NCBI GenBank assembly: GCA_013298455.1 | Contig: JAAFHR010000018.1 | Coordinates: forward strand, 1 to 15,770 | Source: Betaproteobacteria bacterium | GTDB lineage: Bacteria > Pseudomonadota > Gammaproteobacteria > Burkholderiales > Casimicrobiaceae | Length of the DNA stretch: 15,770 nt | Direction: 5' to 3' | Shown here: positions 7,284 to 13,935 of the stretch, piece after piece | Layout: each line of letters begins with the position of its first letter | Numbering within the stretch: position 1 is the stretch's first letter | The notes under the pieces: generated by a model | The model's database searches: none | Told to the model about the DNA's origin: nothing | Seen by the model: the letters and a program-made list of their open reading frames with translations, nothing else | Position numbers and translations under genes: made by a program

Positions 7284-7617
7284 GATACACCCCCGACACA
7301 GCCGTGATCCCAACCATCAAAAGGATCGCGCCAAATGCAGCGCAAAGGGCGTTTACCGCGCCCTGCGGCAGAGCAGTCCATTCACTCAAAATTTTCATCA
7401 TGCCAATCGGCGCATGCACCGCGCAGGCCAGCACAAAGCTGCCGTAAAACACCAGCGTTAGAGCGCTGCCACGCGTGCGCGCGAGAATTTCCGCACCCGA
7501 CAACCCGCCCTTTACTGCAACCAAAATCGTGACTAAGTGAATGAGCACGCAAAGCGCCAATACCATCGCGCTGATGCGCTGCCAATACCAAAGTTTTGCC
7601 TGTGTGCTTGGTTTCAA
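7276..7617 (-). CDS. Membrane anchor of succinate dehydrogenase/fumarate reductase-like complex (first anchor)
   Basis: This 113-residue, three-helix membrane protein (helices about 14-36, 52-75, 88-110) resembles SdhC-type anchors: WQRISAMV (12-19) at the quinone-site position, H27, then H68 in VHAPIGMMKILSEW, where SdhC proteins have the heme-ligand His followed by G...L..D/E. The start is TTG overlapping the iron-sulfur gene stop (TTGA); the strong AGGAGA 6 bases upstream supports it. Together with the next gene it would form the two-protein membrane domain. It could be named SdhD or FrdC by position, but its motifs are SdhC-like, so I leave it unnamed. Confidence 0.8.
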   Translation of the reverse strand: MKPSTQAKLWYWQRISAMVLALCVLIHLVTILVAVKGGLSGAEILARTRGSALTLVFYGSFVLACAVHAPIGMMKILSEWTALPQGAVNALCAAFGAILLMVGITAVSGVYRG

Positions 7618-8330
7618 TCGAGTTCTCCTCGAATGGCGGCTTTGGCGGTGAGCTTCTTCAGTGCGCTGATGCCGCGTGTTGGGGAAATGCCTTTCGGGCA
7701 GCGTTCAGCGCATGAGGTATGGGTGTGACATGCATGACAACCCGCGTCGCCCGCCACGGCTTTTAAGCGCTCGGTTTGCGCCACGTCGCGCTCATCGTTG
7801 ACCAATGCCCATGCACGGTTGAGCGCTGCAGGCCCCAAGTAATCGGGCTTCCACGTCACTGTGTCGCACGACGCGTAGCAAACGCCGCAGCCAATGCATT
7901 CAATCGCCGCGTCTGCTTCAAGTCGCTTTTCTGAATCAGGGCGGACGATGGCAAACGCATCGTCTCGCGTTTGGTCGCCTGTGAATTGACCTTTCGCTTT
8001 TGCCCACTTGTCGAAAAATGCGCTCATGTCCGTCGTCAAATCCTTGATGACGGGTAAGTTGGCCAGTGGTGCTATTTCGAGTGTGTTGCCCTTGATCACT
8101 TTTGAGACATGTGTGCGGCACGTCCAACGCGCCACCCCATTGACCGACATGGCACATGAGCCGCACATCCCCACCCGGCAGGCGAATCGGTAACTCAGCG
8201 TTGAATCGAGATGACGCTGCACATAGGTGACCACATCAAGGATGGTTTGGCTCGGTTGGCGCGGTACGTCATAGCGCGCGAATTGGCCATTGGATGTGCC
8301 ACGCCAGAGAGAAACTGAGAGGGGTTGCAT
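7614..8330 (-). CDS. Iron-sulfur subunit of succinate dehydrogenase/fumarate reductase-like complex
   Basis: This 238-residue protein has the SdhB/FrdB layout. The N-terminal 2Fe-2S ferredoxin domain has ligands C51, C56, C59 (CRVGMCGSC) and C71. The C-terminal domain holds a 4Fe-4S cluster (C145, C148, C151, C211) and a 3Fe-4S cluster (C155, C201, C207). Spacing 201-207-211 equals the E. coli SdhB pattern 206-212-216. It relays electrons between the flavoprotein and the quinone site. The ATG at 8330 has only a weak upstream site. It lies 72 bases after the LacI-type regulator stop on the same strand and overlaps the first anchor by 4 bases. It is probably first in the catabolic operon or the second gene after the regulator. 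Confidence 0.93.
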   Translation of the reverse strand: MQPLSVSLWRGTSNGQFARYDVPRQPSQTILDVVTYVQRHLDSTLSYRFACRVGMCGSCAMSVNGVARWTCRTHVSKVIKGNTLEIAPLANLPVIKDLTTDMSAFFDKWAKAKGQFTGDQTRDDAFAIVRPDSEKRLEADAAIECIGCGVCYASCDTVTWKPDYLGPAALNRAWALVNDERDVAQTERLKAVAGDAGCHACHTHTSCAERCPKGISPTRGISALKKLTAKAAIRGELD

Positions 8331-8375
8331 GGTGCAGTGCTCTAGAGAAAAAAGGGGGTGTGGGTAAAACTCATG

Positions 8376-8393
8376 ATCCGTAGCTTGGGCAGC
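8376..8393. repeat. degenerate copy of the GTAGGGTGGG-type repeat
   Basis: This 18-base stretch matches 6847-6864 at 16 positions (ATCCGTAG, then TGGGCAGC). The following CCTGC also echoes the other copy, but the closing arm is deleted, so only a weak hairpin remains. It lies in the 72-base gap between the regulator and the iron-sulfur gene. Confidence 0.5.
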
Positions 8394-8402
8394 CCCGCCT
8401 GC

Positions 8403-9440
8403 TCATCGTCCGAACCTCTTGACCATCTGCATACTTGAGGGAGCTCGACCAGAGCTGCCACGCTCCATCAAATCAAAATCCACGAAACGCTGCGCCTCAA
8501 AGGCGCGTCCATCTAGAGCTTCGGTGAGCTGCTCTGCAGCCAGTCGCCCCAGCTCCGCTGTAGGCAGCCGCACTGTGGTGAGCCCGGGGTTCAATTCGCG
8601 CGCCCACTCATGATCGCCCGCGCCACAGATCGAAATCTGATCCGGCACCGCGATGCCACGACGCTGCGCCTCCAAGAGTGCGCCCGCTGCCAACAAATCG
8701 TTACCGCCGACAATGGCTGTGGGTGGTTGCTTGTTTTGGCAGAGTGCGACCAACCCGACGCGTCCGCCCGCCAAGCTGTAGGGCTGCTCTTCGACGTAGT
8801 GCTCAGGCAATTCAAGGCCGGCCGTCGCGAGTGCATCTCGGACGCCCTGCACGCGGCTTCGCGCCCGGTCATTGGTCGCGGTGTGTGCACTGATCACCGC
8901 GATTTTGCGATGGCCGAGCGCTAGTAAATGCTCGGCCAATCGATAGCCCACGCCGTGATTGTTAAATCCGACGGAGGGTAAGCGCTTGTCGCACGACCAA
9001 GTGAGCATCGTTGGTTTCGACCAGGCGCGAATGGCCTTCCATGTTTTCGCCAAGTGATCCGAGCCCACTAACACGAGCGCATCGACGCCGCGCTGCTGCA
9101 TAGTGATTACTGCCGCATGCTCTTTGGTTAAATCGTATTCGTGGCTAGCAAGAATTAACTGGTAGCCCGATGCGCCCAGCGCATGCTGCAGCGCCTGCGT
9201 GCTTTTGGCGAAGATGGCGTGATCGATCGACGGCACCACGCACCCCACTGTCTGCGTTTTGCCTGACGCCAATGCTCGCGCTGCTTGATCGGGCGCGTAC
9301 CCCAACGATTTCACGGCCTTGAGCACGCGGCCGCGCCGAGCTGCGCCCACCTGCGTCGGGTTCGAGAGCGCGCGCGACACGGTAGCGGTCGACACGCCAG
9401 CGGCTAGAGCAACATCTTCAATACGGGCGCGAGTTGACAT
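8403..9440 (-). CDS. LacI-family transcriptional regulator
   Basis: This 345-residue protein is a LacI/GalR-type repressor. An N-terminal helix-turn-helix (IEDVALAAGVSTATVSRAL, 7-25) is followed by the hinge helix PDQAARALASG (50-60) that inserts in the minor groove of the operator. A periplasmic-binding-protein-like effector domain runs from about residue 62 to the end. The length is typical. It sits between the importer genes, which run divergently from it, and the dehydrogenase/hydro-lyase operon downstream on its own strand. A 20-bp LacI-type palindrome lies 46 bases beyond its start, so autoregulation and control of the importer are likely. The effector is unknown and, judging by neighbours, is more likely a carboxylate intermediate than a sugar; that last point is inference. 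Confidence 0.92.
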   Translation of the reverse strand: MSTRARIEDVALAAGVSTATVSRALSNPTQVGAARRGRVLKAVKSLGYAPDQAARALASGKTQTVGCVVPSIDHAIFAKSTQALQHALGASGYQLILASHEYDLTKEHAAVITMQQRGVDALVLVGSDHLAKTWKAIRAWSKPTMLTWSCDKRLPSVGFNNHGVGYRLAEHLLALGHRKIAVISAHTATNDRARSRVQGVRDALATAGLELPEHYVEEQPYSLAGGRVGLVALCQNKQPPTAIVGGNDLLAAGALLEAQRRGIAVPDQISICGAGDHEWARELNPGLTTVRLPTAELGRLAAEQLTEALDGRAFEAQRFVDFDLMERGSSGRAPSSMQMVKRFGR

Positions 9441-9470
9441 AGTTTGGGTTTGAAACCGCGATTCAGCAGT

Positions 9471-9476
9471 TTGACA
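9471..9476 (+). promoter_or_regulatory. -35-like hexamer TTGACA in the divergent intergenic region
   Basis: A perfect TTGACA lies upstream of the importer genes on the plus strand. No good -10 box is found 16-18 bases downstream; the best match, TACATT, is 22 bases away. The promoter may be weak or activator-dependent, or the hexamer may be chance. Confidence 0.25.
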
Positions 9477-9485
9477 GCCAACATA

Positions 9486-9505
9486 AAATGAAAGCGTTTA
9501 CATTT
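9486..9505. promoter_or_regulatory. LacI-family operator palindrome
   Basis: AAATGAAAGCGTTTACATTT is a 20-bp palindrome with a central CG and eight of ten half-site positions paired. This is the hallmark of LacI/GalR-family operators. It lies between the regulator and the divergent importer genes. A further perfect half-site, CTTTCATTT at 9513-9521, forms a 9-bp inverted pair with AAATGAAAG at 9486-9494. Confidence 0.72.
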
Positions 9506-9533
9506 TGCGATACTTTCATTTCAGTCTGCAAGC

Positions 9534-10343
9534 ATGTTCCGTTCTACGGATGACTTTTTTGCCACAGGTATCGGTCGCTTCGCGACGGTGCTGGGCGTGC
9601 TGCTTGTCACCGTGCTGCTTTGGTACGTGGCGACGACTGTGACCGGCTTCATCGATGCCAATCGCTTGCCGCGCCCGGTTGAAGTGTGGCAATCCTTGCA
9701 AGCGATCGCCACCGATGGCTATGGCAATGGTCGATTGCATCAGCATGTCCTGCATAGTCTGAAGCTTGTGGCGATGGGCTTTGCAGCAGCCGTCTCAGTA
9801 GGTGTCCCGCTCGGTTTAGCGATGGGGCATTCAAAGCGCATTGAAGCGCTGATTAATCCTGCGTTTTTGTTGCTGCGGCCAATTCCGCCTTTGGCGTGGA
9901 TTCCGCTGGCGATTGTGTGGCTGGGGCTGGAAGACGCGTCAAAGATTTTGGTGATCTTTGTTGCCGCGTTTGTGCCCTCGGTCATCAATAGCTACACGGG
10001 TGTTCGAAACATCGACAAGCCCGTGCTGGAAGCCGCACAAATGCTAGGAATCAGAGGTTTTAGTTTGGTGCGCGAGGTGCTCGTTCCGGGCGCACTGCCG
10101 ATGATTTTCACGGGGCTGCGGTTATCTCTACAAGCCAGCTGGACGACACTCGTTGCCGCTGAGTTAATCGGCGCGCTCTATGGTTTGGGCAGCATCTTGA
10201 ATCAAGCCGCCCAAGACATTTATCCGGCGATGATTATGGTCGCCATGATTTTCGTAGGGATTTGTGGCGCTGCTACGACGTGGCTTTTGGGGCAGTTCGA
10301 GCGCCGTGCCATGCCGTGGCAACAGAAATCGGTGTTGCAATGA
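9534..10343 (+). CDS. ABC transporter permease, NitT/TauT type (first)
   Basis: This 269-residue inner-membrane permease resembles SsuC/TauC/NrtB. It has about six helices (first near 17-37, last near 232-252) and the cytoplasmic EAA coupling loop LEAAQMLGIRGFSLVREVLVPGALP at 165-189. The family imports small anions or nitrogen, sulfur or aromatic compounds; the substrate cannot be named. The ATG at 9534 has no clear ribosome binding site. The gene opens the plus-strand operon, 93 bases from the divergent regulator with the operator between. It overlaps the second permease by 4 bases (ATGA). Confidence 0.9.
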   Translation: MFRSTDDFFATGIGRFATVLGVLLVTVLLWYVATTVTGFIDANRLPRPVEVWQSLQAIATDGYGNGRLHQHVLHSLKLVAMGFAAAVSVGVPLGLAMGHSKRIEALINPAFLLLRPIPPLAWIPLAIVWLGLEDASKILVIFVAAFVPSVINSYTGVRNIDKPVLEAAQMLGIRGFSLVREVLVPGALPMIFTGLRLSLQASWTTLVAAELIGALYGLGSILNQAAQDIYPAMIMVAMIFVGICGAATTWLLGQFERRAMPWQQKSVLQ

Positions 10344-11128
10344 GTGCGCTTAAGGTCATGACAGACCGGGAGCGCTTCACGCTGACGTGCGTCGGCACGG
10401 CGGGCTTTTTCGGGCTTTGGTATTTGGCAGCGCTTCTGCAGTTCGCGCCGACCAAGTTTTTGCCGATGCCGCATCAGGTGTTGATGAAGCTGGTGCAGCT
10501 CTGTAGCGAGCCGTTTGCGGGCGCGGTGTTGCCGGAGCACATGTGGGCTAGCCTCAAGCGATACGCCATGGGCTTTGGGCTCGCGGCCTCGGTGGGTGTG
10601 CCGCTTGGGTTGCTCATGGGTCGTTTTCGTTGGCTGGATCGGGTGGTAACACCGATTTTTGATTCGCTCCGCTTCATTGCTCCCGTGGCGTGGGTGCCGT
10701 TTGCTGCGCTCTGGTTTGGCACGGGCATTGGCGGGCCCACGTTGATTATTTTTGCGGGCGCATTTCCGCCCTGTCTAATCAATTCGTATCGCGGCGCAAA
10801 GGGCGTGGAAGTGCGCTACCTTGAGGCGGCGAGTATGCTGGGTATCGGGAGCTTTCGCACCATTACCGATGTGCTCTTTCCTGCGGCCGTGCCCTCGATC
10901 ATCGCCGGGCTTCGAATCGGCGCGGGGCTCGGTTGGATGTCGCTCGTGGGTGCCGAGTTGATCGTTGCTAATAGTGGCATGGGCTACATGATCGTGAAGG
11001 GTCAAAGCGCGATCGCAACGGACATTGTGATGGCGGGCATGATCGCCATTGGCGCCGTCGGTGTGGTCATCGATGTGGCGCTTCGTAAACTTGAAAAACG
11101 ACTTTTGCGGCATCGCCAACAGAGCTAA
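10340..11128 (+). CDS. ABC transporter permease, NitT/TauT type (second)
   Basis: This 262-residue permease is from the same family as its upstream neighbour but clearly divergent in sequence. Its EAA loop is LEAASMLGIGSFRTITDVLFP (161-181), with several flanking helices. Two distinct permeases in one operon suggest a heterodimeric channel, whereas most SsuABC/TauABC systems use a single permease gene. The ATG at 10340 overlaps the previous stop (ATGA) and removes 26 residues that an upstream frame extension would add inside the first permease. The ATPase gene starts 9 bases after its stop. Confidence 0.9.
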   Translation: MSALKVMTDRERFTLTCVGTAGFFGLWYLAALLQFAPTKFLPMPHQVLMKLVQLCSEPFAGAVLPEHMWASLKRYAMGFGLAASVGVPLGLLMGRFRWLDRVVTPIFDSLRFIAPVAWVPFAALWFGTGIGGPTLIIFAGAFPPCLINSYRGAKGVEVRYLEAASMLGIGSFRTITDVLFPAAVPSIIAGLRIGAGLGWMSLVGAELIVANSGMGYMIVKGQSAIATDIVMAGMIAIGAVGVVIDVALRKLEKRLLRHRQQS

Positions 11129-11137
11129 AAGAATCAA

Positions 11138-11938
11138 ATGAGTGCCATTGAATTTAAGAATGTGAGCCGCAGCTTTGGCCGAGATGGCAAAGATGTGTTG
11201 GTGCTGGATAACGTTTCCCTCACAGTCGCCTCAAACGAATTCGTGGCGATTGTTGGCCCTTCCGGGTGCGGCAAAACGACGTGCATGCGCATGGCCGCCG
11301 GGCTTGAATTCCCAAGCCAAGGTACGGTGAGCGTTGCCGGAAAACCTGTGATTGAGCCGGGCCCTGATCGCGCCGTAGTGTTTCAACAGTTTGCGCTGTT
11401 TCCGTGGAAGAGTGTTTACGAAAACATTGATTTCGGTCTCCGCGCTAAAGGCCTCGACGAAGCCGAGCGAAAGCGCTTGATCGCGCACTACATCGGCTTG
11501 ATGAATTTGAGCGGCTTTGAGAGCGCGTTTCCGCATCAGCTCTCGGGCGGCATGCAGCAGCGTGTGGCGATTGCGCGTGCGTATGCGCTCGATCCGCAAG
11601 CGCTTTTGATGGATGAGCCGTTTGGTGCACTCGATGCCCAGACCCGCGTGGTGATGCAAGAGGAGCTCGTCAAGCTCGCCCGCAAAAATCCGCGCACGGT
11701 GCTCTTCATCACGCACGCCGTGGAAGAGGCCGTGTATCTGGCCGATCGTGTGGTCATCATGACTAGCCGCCCTGGCCGGGTAAAGGAAATTTTGGACATC
11801 AAATCGATACGTGAGCAAGAGCAGTGGGATCAACACGCACGCGTGGAAGATGTGATGGATCTGGCCTCGTTTGTTCATTTGCGCACCCGAATTTGGAAAT
11901 CGCTGCGCGAAGAGCATGCGGGTGATCCTGAGCATTAA
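11138..11938 (+). CDS. ABC transporter ATPase, NitT/TauT type
   Basis: This 266-residue nucleotide-binding subunit belongs to the SsuB/TauB/NrtD group. It has Walker A GPSGCGKT (40-47), a Q-loop VFQQFALFPW (81-90), signature LSGGMQQR (135-142), Walker B ALLMDEP (155-161), D-loop GALDAQTR and switch His H193 in FITHAVEEA. All catalytic elements are intact. It powers import through the two permeases just upstream; a binding protein follows 96 bases later. The ribosome binding site is weak (AAAAGAA before ATG), so coupling to the preceding gene is likely. Confidence 0.95.
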   Translation: MSAIEFKNVSRSFGRDGKDVLVLDNVSLTVASNEFVAIVGPSGCGKTTCMRMAAGLEFPSQGTVSVAGKPVIEPGPDRAVVFQQFALFPWKSVYENIDFGLRAKGLDEAERKRLIAHYIGLMNLSGFESAFPHQLSGGMQQRVAIARAYALDPQALLMDEPFGALDAQTRVVMQEELVKLARKNPRTVLFITHAVEEAVYLADRVVIMTSRPGRVKEILDIKSIREQEQWDQHARVEDVMDLASFVHLRTRIWKSLREEHAGDPEH

Positions 11939-11955
11939 ACGTGGGTCATCACTAA

Positions 11956-12001
11956 GCGTTCATCACGATACATTGAATGCGCTCATCACCCAATATTGAA
12001 T
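11956..12001. repeat. 23-bp tandem direct repeat between ATPase and binding-protein genes
   Basis: Two adjacent 23-base units (11956-11978 and 11979-12001) match at 18 positions. Both hold TCATCAC and end in ATTGAAT. A further TCATCAC occurs at 11946-11952. The array fills the gap just upstream of the binding-protein leader. It might be a binding site for a regulator or a tandem-duplication remnant. No known site is recognised. Confidence 0.6.
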
Positions 12002-12034
12002 AAGCATTGCCACATAAACCAAAGGAGAGACACC

Positions 12035-13093
12035 ATGAAGAAACTTTTCACCACTGCCGCGCTATCCGTGGCCATCGGCCTCGGCTTCGCTCAAACGGCC
12101 GCAGCCCAAGCACTCACCCCGATCAAGGTGAGCTTGCAGCCCTCGCTCTACTGGGCACTGCCGTTTCATGTCGCCACTGAAAAAGGCTGGTGGAAAGAGG
12201 TCGGTTTAGCGCCTGAATTCAGTCAGTTCCCCGCGGGTGTGCCGCAGATCGCCGCGTCGGCTGCGAAATCGTGGGATGTGGGCGGCACGGGCTCGGTGCC
12301 CGCCGTGCTGGGTCATGTGCGATTTGGCATCAAAACCATCGGCATTTCCAACGATGAATCAGTGGGCAATGGACTCGTGGGTAGCGCCAAAGCCGCCGCT
12401 GAGTTCGCCGCCAATCCCGCCAACGCACTTCGCGGCAAAACCATCACCCTCACGCAAAACTCAACCGCTGATTTCGCCGTGCAGTCATGCCTGAAAAAGT
12501 ACGGTTTAAAAAAGGCCGACGTGGTGATGAAAAACATGGGGCAAGCTGAAATCATTTCGGCAGTTTCATCGAGCAACAGTGATTGGGCGGGCATGTGGGC
12601 ACCTAACATTTACACCGTTGAAGAGAAATCTGGCGCAAAGCTGTTGTGCTCAGGCAAAGACGGCGGCGCGATTGTGCCCGGTGCCTTGATCGCGCGCGGT
12701 GACTACGCCAAAGAAAACCCGCAAAACGTGGCCAAGTTTTTGGCGGTATTTTTGCGCGCACAAAGCTGGATGAAAGCCAACCGCGCTGAGGCTGTGGCGA
12801 TGATGAAAGATTTCTACTCCAAGGGCGGCGTCACGCTGTCTGAGGCCGCGATGAACAAAGAATTCGACACGCGCCCCACGTTTAACCTAGCGCAGCAACT
12901 CAAGATGATGGAGCGCAGCAGCGCTGATGCGAATTCGCAAGTGGACGGTTGGTTTAACGAGCTCTCAGCGTTTATCAAAGAAACCGGTGCGGTGCCCGCC
13001 TCACCCAAGGTTCAAGATTTCGTGACTGATGAATTCTTGAAGATGGTGAATGCGGATGCAAAGTTGAAGGCGTTCGCTAACCAGACCAAGTAG
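12035..13093 (+). CDS. NitT/TauT-type ABC transporter substrate-binding protein
   Basis: This 352-residue periplasmic protein is the solute receptor for the importer encoded just upstream. It has a signal peptide (MKKLFTTAALSVAIGLGFAQTAAA, cut near AQA), then the SsuA/TauA-like core: IKVSLQPSLYWALPFHVATEKGWWKEVGL, in which 'A.EKGWW.E.GL' is the family's usual N-terminal motif. The WDVGGTGSVPAVLG segment matches the ligand-pocket loop. The ATG at 12035 has AAAGGAGAG 7 bases upstream; an earlier TTG start in the same frame is not needed. The ligand is unknown: sulfonates, nitrate, pyrimidines and aromatic acids are all possible in this family. Confidence 0.92.
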   Translation: MKKLFTTAALSVAIGLGFAQTAAAQALTPIKVSLQPSLYWALPFHVATEKGWWKEVGLAPEFSQFPAGVPQIAASAAKSWDVGGTGSVPAVLGHVRFGIKTIGISNDESVGNGLVGSAKAAAEFAANPANALRGKTITLTQNSTADFAVQSCLKKYGLKKADVVMKNMGQAEIISAVSSSNSDWAGMWAPNIYTVEEKSGAKLLCSGKDGGAIVPGALIARGDYAKENPQNVAKFLAVFLRAQSWMKANRAEAVAMMKDFYSKGGVTLSEAAMNKEFDTRPTFNLAQQLKMMERSSADANSQVDGWFNELSAFIKETGAVPASPKVQDFVTDEFLKMVNADAKLKAFANQTK

Positions 13094-13115
13094 TCGTCGA
13101 AAGCTTGATGTAGTT

Positions 13116-13170
13116 GCACGCCGGGCGATCCTGCTCCTGCCCATGGAGCTGGTCGTGCCGTAAAATTTTT
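13116..13170 (+). terminator. possible rho-independent terminator after the importer operon
   Basis: A stem of 13127-13137 with 13145-13154 (GCTCC/GGAGC core, one bulge and one mismatch) can be extended by GCAC/GTGC (13116-13119 with 13155-13158). It is followed by AAAATTTTT at 13162-13170. The U-run is separated from the stem by about seven bases, so the match is imperfect. It would end the importer transcript just before the ModA-like gene. Confidence 0.35.
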
Positions 13171-13183
13171 ATCGGAGACGCTC

Positions 13184-13927
13184 ATGCGGGCCTTGTTTTT
13201 CCTAGTCAGCACATTGTTAGTCGCGCCGCTTTACGCCGCCGACATTCGCGTGCTCTCAGCTGGCGCGATCAAACCGTCGCTCGTTGAAGTCGTCGCTGCA
13301 TTCGAAAAGGACACCGGTCACAAAGTACGTTTGGAAAACGACACGGCCGGAGCGCTCGCGCGCCGCGTGGAGGCGGGCGAAAAATTTGACGTGGTCATCG
13401 TGACCGCGGCGGGGCTCAAAAACTTGGTTGCCTCGGGCAAACTGGAAAGCGCGAGCGCGATGTCGGTCGCGCGCTGCGGCATCGGCGTGGCGGTGAAGCA
13501 AGGGGCACCGCTCCCGAAAATTGCCACGGTTGAAGAGTTTCGGAACACGCTGCTTTCCGCTCGCGCTATCGCCCATATTGATCCGACTGCGGGCGGCTCC
13601 AGCGGAATTTACCTAAGCAAACTTTTCGACACTTGGGGCATTGCAGATCGCATCCGAGCCAAAGCCGTGCTCGTGCCCGGCGGGCTCACTGCCGAGCGTT
13701 TGGTCACTGGCGAGGCCGACATCGCATTGCAGCAATTGAGCGAGCTGTTGGTGGTACCGAGCGCGCAATACGTGGGGCCGCTCCCCGCCGAAATTCAGCA
13801 TTTCACCGAGTACGGCGCGGGCGTCTCGACGGCTTCCACCGAGCCCGTTGCTGCACGGGCGTTTCTCGCGGCGATGAAGTCCGACGCGGCGAAGGCGATC
13901 ATGCGTAAGGGTGGGTTAGAGCCGTAA
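13184..13927 (+). CDS. ModA-like orphan periplasmic substrate-binding protein
   Basis: This 247-residue protein has a short signal peptide (MRALFFLVSTLLVAPLYAA) and a ModA-type (molybdate-binding) fold pattern: DIRVLSAGAIKPSLVEVVAAFEKDTGHKV, then a TAGALARRVEAGEKFDVVIV segment where ModA has the SG.LA..I..G...DV.. motif. The usual Ser of the first ligand loop is altered to SAGA, and the second loop is TAGA rather than SG, so molybdate binding is doubtful. No ModB or ModC lies nearby. CGGAGA before the ATG is a good ribosome binding site. The gene ends 8 bases from the convergent rtcA stop. It may bind another oxyanion or small organic ligand. Confidence 0.82.
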   Translation: MRALFFLVSTLLVAPLYAADIRVLSAGAIKPSLVEVVAAFEKDTGHKVRLENDTAGALARRVEAGEKFDVVIVTAAGLKNLVASGKLESASAMSVARCGIGVAVKQGAPLPKIATVEEFRNTLLSARAIAHIDPTAGGSSGIYLSKLFDTWGIADRIRAKAVLVPGGLTAERLVTGEADIALQQLSELLVVPSAQYVGPLPAEIQHFTEYGAGVSTASTEPVAARAFLAAMKSDAAKAIMRKGGLEP

Positions 13928-13935
13928 TCGAGGCG

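Noticed and set aside
8331..8402. Second LacI operator or a terminator before the iron-sulfur gene
   Set aside because: No palindrome with a central CG was found, and the T-rich stretch on the minus strand is not directly preceded by a stable stem.
9441..9533. Thiamine riboswitch upstream of the importer, which might make it a pyrimidine transporter
   Set aside because: No THI-box conserved core is visible; the region is short and holds the LacI-type operator instead.
11231..11935. 234-codon open frame on the minus strand
   Set aside because: It lies entirely antisense to the ATPase gene, whose Walker and signature motifs are intact. The translated sequence is His/Arg-rich and resembles no family; it reflects codon bias on the other strand.
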